Notes under the pieces: generated by a model
What the model saw: the letters and a program-made list of their open reading frames with translations, nothing else
Told to the model about the DNA's origin: nothing
Databases searched by the model: none
Program-made: the position numbers and the translations under genes
Virus record (IMG/VR): IMGVR_UViG_3300034104_003795
Location: 1-26,369 of that record
Length of the DNA: 26,369 bases
Strand: one strand, 5' to 3'
Origin: a virus
Shown: piece by piece, positions 22,333 to 26,369 of the stretch
Numbering within the stretch: position 1 is the stretch's first letter
How the letters are laid out: each line of letters opens with the position of its first letter

Positions 22333-23184
22333 TCAATTAGTTATAACTTCCTCATTTTCAACGATTTCCTGTTCATCTTCATCTGGAAATGGTTTAAAAC
22401 TGAAATCTAAATCATAAGGGTTATTTTCCCCTAAAATTATTTGTTCTTCTAATTCATATCTTTCAAGTACTCTTTTAACAATACCTGAACGAATACAATC
22501 TTCTCTTGTAAATTCTATTTGATAAACTCCTTTTAATTTACCCAATCTTTTCCACACATCAAAGAATCCACTTTTTGTATAAGCGGGTGAACCATTAGTT
22601 CTGTATTTATCACATTGAGAAAGGTCACCTTCAATAATTAATTTTGTATCATCTGAAATACGAGTAATTAAAGTTTTTAATTGATGTGGTGATGCGTTTT
22701 GAGCTTCATCTAAAATTACATAACTTTTTTCAAAGTTTATACCTCTTAAAAAGTTAAGTACTCTAAACTCAATTTTACCTTGTTCTATTAATTTTTTTGT
22801 TTCAACTGGTCCTATAATTTTATGCATTATAAAAAGAGATGATTCGTTGTGAACTGCAATCTTCTCCATTAAATCTCCTGGCAAATGCCCTAACTTATCT
22901 TCGTTACCAACATCAACGGTTGGATTTATAATTATTAATTTTTCAATATGTGACAAACGATGTAATAATAACTCTAAACCTTTTTGAATTGATATGTATG
23001 TTTTTCCTGCTCCTGCTAAAGCATGACCCATTATAATATTATGATTGGGGTGCTCAATTGCTTTGTAAAATCTTTTTTGATTGAATGTTTTAAATTTTAT
23101 TTTCTTTATAACTTTTGGATAAGATAACTTATACTCTTTAACTACTTCCTTTGGAACTTCTTCCTCTCTAACCTTTTTAGCCAT
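22333..23184 (-). CDS. phoH: PhoH-family ATPase
   Basis: 283 residues. P-loop NTPase: Walker A GHALAGAGKT at 53-62, Walker B VILDEAQN at 156-163, and the PhoH signatures LGHLPGDLMEKI and LKTLITRISDDTKLIIEGDL. In bacteria it is a phosphate-starvation protein; phage copies are widespread and of uncertain role, perhaps RNA or nucleotide related. The start region is Lys/Glu-rich and the C-terminus acidic. It lies 6 bp after the 23191-23544 gene and so likely shares its class 2 promoter. Confidence 0.93.
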   Translation of the reverse strand: MAKKVREEEVPKEVVKEYKLSYPKVIKKIKFKTFNQKRFYKAIEHPNHNIIMGHALAGAGKTYISIQKGLELLLHRLSHIEKLIIINPTVDVGNEDKLGHLPGDLMEKIAVHNESSLFIMHKIIGPVETKKLIEQGKIEFRVLNFLRGINFEKSYVILDEAQNASPHQLKTLITRISDDTKLIIEGDLSQCDKYRTNGSPAYTKSGFFDVWKRLGKLKGVYQIEFTREDCIRSGIVKRVLERYELEEQIILGENNPYDLDFSFKPFPDEDEQEIVENEEVITN

Positions 23185-23190
23185 ATCAAT

Positions 23191-23544
23191 TTATTTTTTT
23201 AGTTTTTTGGCCGTAACACTTTGTGGTTTCCCTCTAGCTTTTTTTAATTTAATAAGTTTCAATTTATTATGTATATCTCTACACAATTCGTATTTTTCTA
23301 ATTTAATACAAAGGTTTAGTAAATGTTCTAATGCTAAGACGTACTCATCTCTACCGATTTTAGAAACAATATCGGAATCTTTAAAACGAAATAAAATGAT
23401 GTGAGATTTTTTAGATGTGATTGCGGATGTTAATCGTTGAAATGTCTGATGAAGAATATTATCACCGTAATCATTAAGATATCGGTTAATAATAGGATTA
23501 CTACTATTAAGGTATTTCTTCCATGCAACATTTGGATTAACCAT
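23191..23544 (-). CDS. Unknown basic helical protein
   Basis: 117 residues from ATG 23544 (MVNPNVAWKKYLN); an in-frame TTG two codons upstream is a less likely start. Helical, with DNILHQTFQRLTSAI, HLLNLCIKLEKYELCRDIH and a strongly basic tail (KKARGKPQSVTAKKLKK) suited to nucleic-acid contact. Family not recognised. Headed by a class 2 motif 18 nt upstream and followed by phoH. Confidence 0.65.
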   Translation of the reverse strand: MVNPNVAWKKYLNSSNPIINRYLNDYGDNILHQTFQRLTSAITSKKSHIILFRFKDSDIVSKIGRDEYVLALEHLLNLCIKLEKYELCRDIHNKLKLIKLKKARGKPQSVTAKKLKK

Positions 23545-23562
23545 CGGCAACCTTTTTATTAC

Positions 23563-23574
23563 TTATAAATATAA
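23563..23574 (-). promoter_or_regulatory. Class 2 (putative late) promoter motif
   Basis: TTATATTTATAA on the minus strand, 18 nt before ATG 23544. No hairpin precedes it, so the motif is not merely a part of a terminator. Confidence 0.55.
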
Positions 23575-23584
23575 GTAAAGAAGT

Positions 23585-25237
23585 TTATCCAAACGCAGTT
23601 TGTGTATTATTTTCTTTCTGTTGTTGTTTTTCTAAAATACTTCTTCCTATATTTTGGAAATATTTTTGAGTTGATGAAAATCTATCATCTCCCTTTGGTT
23701 TACCATCAATTGTTAATTTACCACTCTTGATTATATTATTAATTTCAAATTCAATATCTTCTTTTCGTTTAGTTAGACGTTCTAATTCAGCCATAGATTT
23801 ATCATATGCTTCTTTTTGTTTCTTAAATTCTTTCTTTTGTTTTGCTTTACCAACAAAGAATTTAACAATACCAACTGCCGCCATAATACCCGCACCAATT
23901 GGACCAGTAGCTGCACCTAATATCTTCGCCCCAACCCCTTTTACAATTCCTTTTGTAATAGCTTTTTTTACTATCGCTTTTCCTAATTCTATGGTTGCAG
24001 TTTTTCTTACTTCTTTTAGTACTTTTACTGCTACTGCTCCTTTTGGTTGAACACTTCCCTTACTACTTGCGACTACACCATTAACTGCTATTGCAGTTTG
24101 GATTGTAGCTGCACCAAGCTGTGTACCAGCCGCTCTATTGATTAATCCAGAAACTTGTTTAGTCTTATTACCTACAAATGTGGTAGCAGTTCCAACCGCT
24201 TTACCAACTTTAGTTACTGTATTTTTTACACTATTTACTGCGTTTTTTAAAGTAAATGCCCTTTTTGTTAGTTGCGCAGTTACAGTTGGGGCTCCAATTC
24301 TATTACCCAACGAGTCTACAAGTCCACCCGATACAACTTTGTTTTGTAAAGCGGTCATTCCGGCTTGATTTAAATCAGTTACCTTGGTAATTGCTCTTTC
24401 GGTTTTAATAATAGCTTCACTACCAGCTTTTAATGCCTTACTTGCTTTTTCTGCCGCTACAAGCGATTTAAGAGCAGTAGCTCCTTTTACTACACTAACA
24501 GCTCCCAATCCCAAACTAATAATTTCCAATACCGATGTTTTTCTTTTTGTTGGAGCAGCTGGTATATCACCCTGCATAGCCGCGATTGCCTCATCAATAT
24601 CTTCCAATTCCAAATATAAACTTTCTAGTCTATTTGCTAAAGCAACTGCTTTTGCACTATTTGGAGTAAACTCACCCGTTTCTTTATTATATTCTCCAAT
24701 TTCATAATCAGCAATTTTTTCAGCAGGTAAAACTCCATTATTATCATCATCATCTGGATTTACCTTTCCAACAACCCAATCTATATATTGAACTAATGTA
24801 ATGTAATCAACTGTATTATCTGCTACTAAAAAAAGATTTTGGTTTTGTTTTACACCCGTACCTAAATCTATTAATTTCAAATCATTAAATACCGCTATTT
24901 GTTTATCAAGTGTAACTCTTATAAATAAATTTTCATTTAAAGCGTTATTGATAAAATAGGGATTATTTTCAGTTATTGAAATTAACAAATCATCGTAAAA
25001 AGGCTGAGAAGTGAAATATCTCGTCTCATCGGATATATTGGATTCTTTGACTGCAAGGATAAATCTAAACGAAGTATTATCAATAATCTCTATATTGTCT
25101 AGATTTGGTTTTGTATATGGTTTTACGTTATCCCTTTCGTAATTACCAACCACGGCAAAGTTACCATCAAGAGTTCTTCCATAATTATCAACTGACGGAT
25201 ATACGTTTGGATATAGTAATAAGTTTTGATATTCCAT
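23585..25237 (-). CDS. Large membrane-active protein, possible virion or ejection protein
   Basis: 550 residues, no signal peptide. Residues 1-190 are a folded domain with many aromatic residues (NLLLYPNVYPSVDNYGRTLD, FRFILAVKESNI) ending at an acidic loop (NPDDDDNNG). A short coil (about 205-222) and an Ala/Gly/Val-rich stretch follow (IISLGLGAVSVVKGATALKS), then repeated basic amphipathic segments (KNAVNSVKNTVTKVGKAVG). Near 435-460 is a Gly/Ala membrane helix (ILGAATGPIGAGIMAAVGIV), followed by a highly charged coiled coil and a Gln-rich end. The mix resembles phage inner-membrane-penetrating or internal virion proteins, which is inference; I cannot name a family. Confidence 0.65.
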   Translation of the reverse strand: MEYQNLLLYPNVYPSVDNYGRTLDGNFAVVGNYERDNVKPYTKPNLDNIEIIDNTSFRFILAVKESNISDETRYFTSQPFYDDLLISITENNPYFINNALNENLFIRVTLDKQIAVFNDLKLIDLGTGVKQNQNLFLVADNTVDYITLVQYIDWVVGKVNPDDDDNNGVLPAEKIADYEIGEYNKETGEFTPNSAKAVALANRLESLYLELEDIDEAIAAMQGDIPAAPTKRKTSVLEIISLGLGAVSVVKGATALKSLVAAEKASKALKAGSEAIIKTERAITKVTDLNQAGMTALQNKVVSGGLVDSLGNRIGAPTVTAQLTKRAFTLKNAVNSVKNTVTKVGKAVGTATTFVGNKTKQVSGLINRAAGTQLGAATIQTAIAVNGVVASSKGSVQPKGAVAVKVLKEVRKTATIELGKAIVKKAITKGIVKGVGAKILGAATGPIGAGIMAAVGIVKFFVGKAKQKKEFKKQKEAYDKSMAELERLTKRKEDIEFEINNIIKSGKLTIDGKPKGDDRFSSTQKYFQNIGRSILEKQQQKENNTQTAFG

Positions 25238-25240
25238 AAG

Positions 25241-25250
25241 GATAAATATA
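25241..25250 (-). promoter_or_regulatory. Possible class 2 motif
   Basis: TATATTTATC on the minus strand within GGATATATTTATCC, only 3-4 nt before ATG 25237. A weaker match; if active, the mRNA would have almost no leader. Confidence 0.25.
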
Positions 25251-25265
25251 TCCCTATCAAATTCT

Positions 25266-25592
25266 TTACTTTTGTAGGTTTTCTATCTTTCTATTAAGGT
25301 AAAATGCGGCTTTCTTTAAATCTTCTAATTCCTTTTGTGGGTCTTTCTTGCCGGCTCTTGCTATGTATTTAGCTACATTGAATAGGTATGCATCTTTATC
25401 TAAACCCCATGCTTCACATACCTTAATTACTTCGTATGGATTATCAACCCCACCATAATAGACTGGATTCTTAACTGCTTCTCTTTGTGCTTGTCTTTGA
25501 ATTTCCTTCTCAGTTGGTTTTAATACTACTTGATTTTTTGAGTAATTTCCTACTAATAATTCGGATGTGCTTATCTTTGGTTTAGCGGGCAT
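25266..25592 (-). CDS. DUF3310 family phage protein
   Basis: 108 residues from ATG 25592, chosen because a class 1 promoter lies between it and the more distant ATG 25658. The C-terminal half is the DUF3310 domain: NPVYYGGVDNPYEVIKVCEA, then FNVAKYIARAGKKDPQKELE and DLKKAAFYLNRKI. The family is widespread in phages and sometimes labelled nucleotide kinase, without firm evidence. The N-terminus is a Lys/Gln-rich extension. Class 1 control suggests early expression. Confidence 0.85.
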   Translation of the reverse strand: MPAKPKISTSELLVGNYSKNQVVLKPTEKEIQRQAQREAVKNPVYYGGVDNPYEVIKVCEAWGLDKDAYLFNVAKYIARAGKKDPQKELEDLKKAAFYLNRKIENLQK

Positions 25593-25618
25593 ATAGTTAG
25601 ATATTTTTATTCGTTTCA

Positions 25619-25650
25619 CAAATATACGAATAATTCCTGATATTACCAAG
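25619..25650 (-). promoter_or_regulatory. Class 1 (Bacteroidota-type) promoter
   Basis: CTTG (25650-25647), a 20-nt spacer, TATATTTG (25626-25619), 26 nt before ATG 25592. Shares TTGGTAATATCAGG with the promoter at 22235-22266. Confidence 0.8.
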
Positions 25651-25799
25651 CAAAACAAACTATATTTGAAAAACTAAAAAATTTTTCCACATTTGTTTAC
25701 GTTTGGGATTTTTTGACAATAGTTATTGACACTAGACTATTTAACCAGGGAATAAGAAAGCAGTATAAATAAAGACTTTAACTAGGAACTTGGAGCAGC
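25651..25799. other. Non-coding gap with short repeats
   Basis: About 150 bp without a gene, the largest gap in this half of the window. It contains a direct repeat TTTAACCAGG / TTTAACTAGG 36 bp apart, TTGACA twice within 20 bp (TTGACAATAGTTATTGACA), and a TTTTCCACA one base from a DnaA-box. No terminator hairpin or tRNA is visible. Possibly a binding region for a regulator; nothing is proven. Confidence 0.4.
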
Positions 25800-26000
25800 T
25801 TACAGTTCTGAAAAACTCCCATCTTCATTCTTTATAGAAATTTTATAATCTCTACCATCGGCATCAGAATTTTTCAATTCATTTAATTTCAATTCAGCTT
25901 CTTCTAACGTAGAAAAAGAATGCAAATCATCACTATCGTTTATTTTTAATACCCAGATAAGTGTGTTTTTTGGTATAAGTTGTTTATGAATAACGTACAT
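25800..26000 (-). CDS. Unknown small protein
   Basis: 66 residues, soluble and acidic. Strand-helix-strand pattern (TLIWVLKINDSDDLHSFSTL, EEAELKLNELKNS, RDYKISIKNEDG). The pattern resembles the small phage proteins that start with a beta strand and contain a FSTLEEA helix; no function known. It begins one base after the upstream membrane gene ends. Confidence 0.6.
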   Translation of the reverse strand: MYVIHKQLIPKNTLIWVLKINDSDDLHSFSTLEEAELKLNELKNSDADGRDYKISIKNEDGSFSEL

Positions 26001-26001
26001 C

Positions 26002-26169
26002 TTATTTTATTAATTTTTTAAATAATATCTTTTTAGCCCATACACTTCTCAACCCTATCCATTGATAATATCTATATTTCAATTGTTGTGTAAAAATCAA
26101 AAAGAAAACAAAACCAAACACCAATAACAAAAGATTAAGTAACTTTGATATGGTGGTTGATATCATCAT
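26002..26169 (-). CDS. Small single-pass membrane protein
   Basis: 55 residues. One hydrophobic helix (about 9-27, KLLNLLLLVFGFVFFLIF), then a basic, aromatic tail (KYRYYQWIGLRSVWAKKILF). The ATG at 26169 uses the last base of the upstream stop (TAATG), so translation is coupled; a second ATG follows at 26166. Function unknown. Confidence 0.6.
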   Translation of the reverse strand: MMISTTISKLLNLLLLVFGFVFFLIFTQQLKYRYYQWIGLRSVWAKKILFKKLIK

Positions 26170-26369
26170 TATTTCTTTTTCAACAATGATTTAATATCAC
26201 AATAACAGGCATTTGCTCCGTGTGCTATTGCCATTAATATCCACATCCAAGTCATTTCACCTAATCCCAAAAGAGTTTTTGATTCCCCAACACTAATTAA
26301 TATGTTTGGAGAGCAATGAATGGTTGTTGATTGTGGTTCGTAAAAATAATATGCTAATACTAAAAAAGA
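26169..26369 (-). CDS. Membrane protein fragment, N-terminus beyond window
   Basis: 66 codons, open to the window edge. A hydrophobic N-terminal part (SFLVLAYYFYEPQ) and a second helix (MTWMWILMAIAHGANACYCD) flank a polar loop with CSPN. The C-terminus is Lys-rich (LLKKK). It heads the small operon of membrane proteins at the right end. No family recognised. Confidence 0.6.
   Translation of the reverse strand, partial: SFLVLAYYFYEPQSTTIHCSPNILISVGESKTLLGLGEMTWMWILMAIAHGANACYCDIKSLLKKK

Noticed and set aside
3751-23574. TATAAATA on the plus strand as T4-type late promoters
   Set aside because: In plus orientation they would face away from the genes they precede, and there are no plus-strand genes; I treat the motif as acting on the minus strand.
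25592-25658. Longer start for the DUF3310 gene
   Set aside because: The added 22 residues cover the class 1 promoter and look unlike the family.
25670-25700. Replication origin suggested by a DnaA-like TTTTCCACA
   Set aside because: A single imperfect site in AT-rich DNA is expected by chance; mentioned only as part of the gap.
1-26369. tRNA genes, CRISPR arrays, insertion sequences or integrase sites
   Set aside because: No cloverleaf sequence, regular repeat-spacer array, transposase or terminal inverted repeats seen by eye.

Overview
The window is AT-rich and every credible gene reads on the minus strand in tightly packed, often overlapping order. I read it as part of the genome of a T4-like tailed phage that infects a Bacteroidota (Bacteroidetes) host. 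Phage evidence: a gp55-like late sigma factor, PhoH ATPase, ThyA thymidylate synthase, UvsE-type UV endonuclease, a DUF3310 protein, a DUF5856-like protein, a deoxynucleotidase-like protein, many small phage-type ORFs, and short N-terminal leaders ending in I/L-x-E like T4 capsid-targeting peptides. Host evidence: promoters of the Bacteroidota type (TTTG, then TATATTTG), almost no Shine-Dalgarno sequences, lipoproteins with LLISC-like lipoboxes, a SusC/FecA-style TonB-dependent receptor, and small domains resembling type IX secretion tail domains. No integrase, capsid, portal or terminase lies in the window, so the phage assignment is an inference from the ensemble.

Layout, in transcription order from high to low coordinates. 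26369-25800: small membrane or unknown proteins. 25592-20146: a DUF3310 protein, a large membrane-active protein, PhoH, a 5'(3')-deoxynucleotidase-like protein, a lipoprotein and an HD hydrolase. 20045-17879: Hsp20 with a structured leader, a small helical protein, and a membrane protein with a coiled coil and calcium-binding loops. 17822-13584: a run headed by UvsE with ThyA, a cupin, zinc-ribbon proteins and a peptide-deformylase-like protein that lacks its catalytic motifs. 13532-12519: a membrane/coiled-coil protein and the late sigma factor. 12500-12135: DUF5856-like protein. 11976-3008: a roughly 9 kb block of envelope and secreted proteins: a membrane-anchored CsgG-like protein, two modular secreted proteins (one with a C-type lectin domain), two lipoproteins, three small membrane proteins, a zinc ribbon, a DUF2589 pair and a CsgG-like protein. 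3004-1689: small basic and leader-bearing proteins. 1615-1: a TonB-dependent receptor cut off by the window edge.

Two promoter classes appear to divide the genes by time. Class 1 (TTTG, exactly 20 nt, TATATTTG; five copies) precedes the metabolic genes and the sigma operon. Class 2 (TTATATTTATAA) lies mostly 13-19 nt before the start codons of virion-like or envelope genes, often straight after a terminator. The simple model is that host-like promoters make the phage sigma factor, which then reads class 2. The most unusual content is the phage-encoded envelope block plus TonB receptor, and the family of leader peptides that may target proteins into the capsid for delivery to the host.
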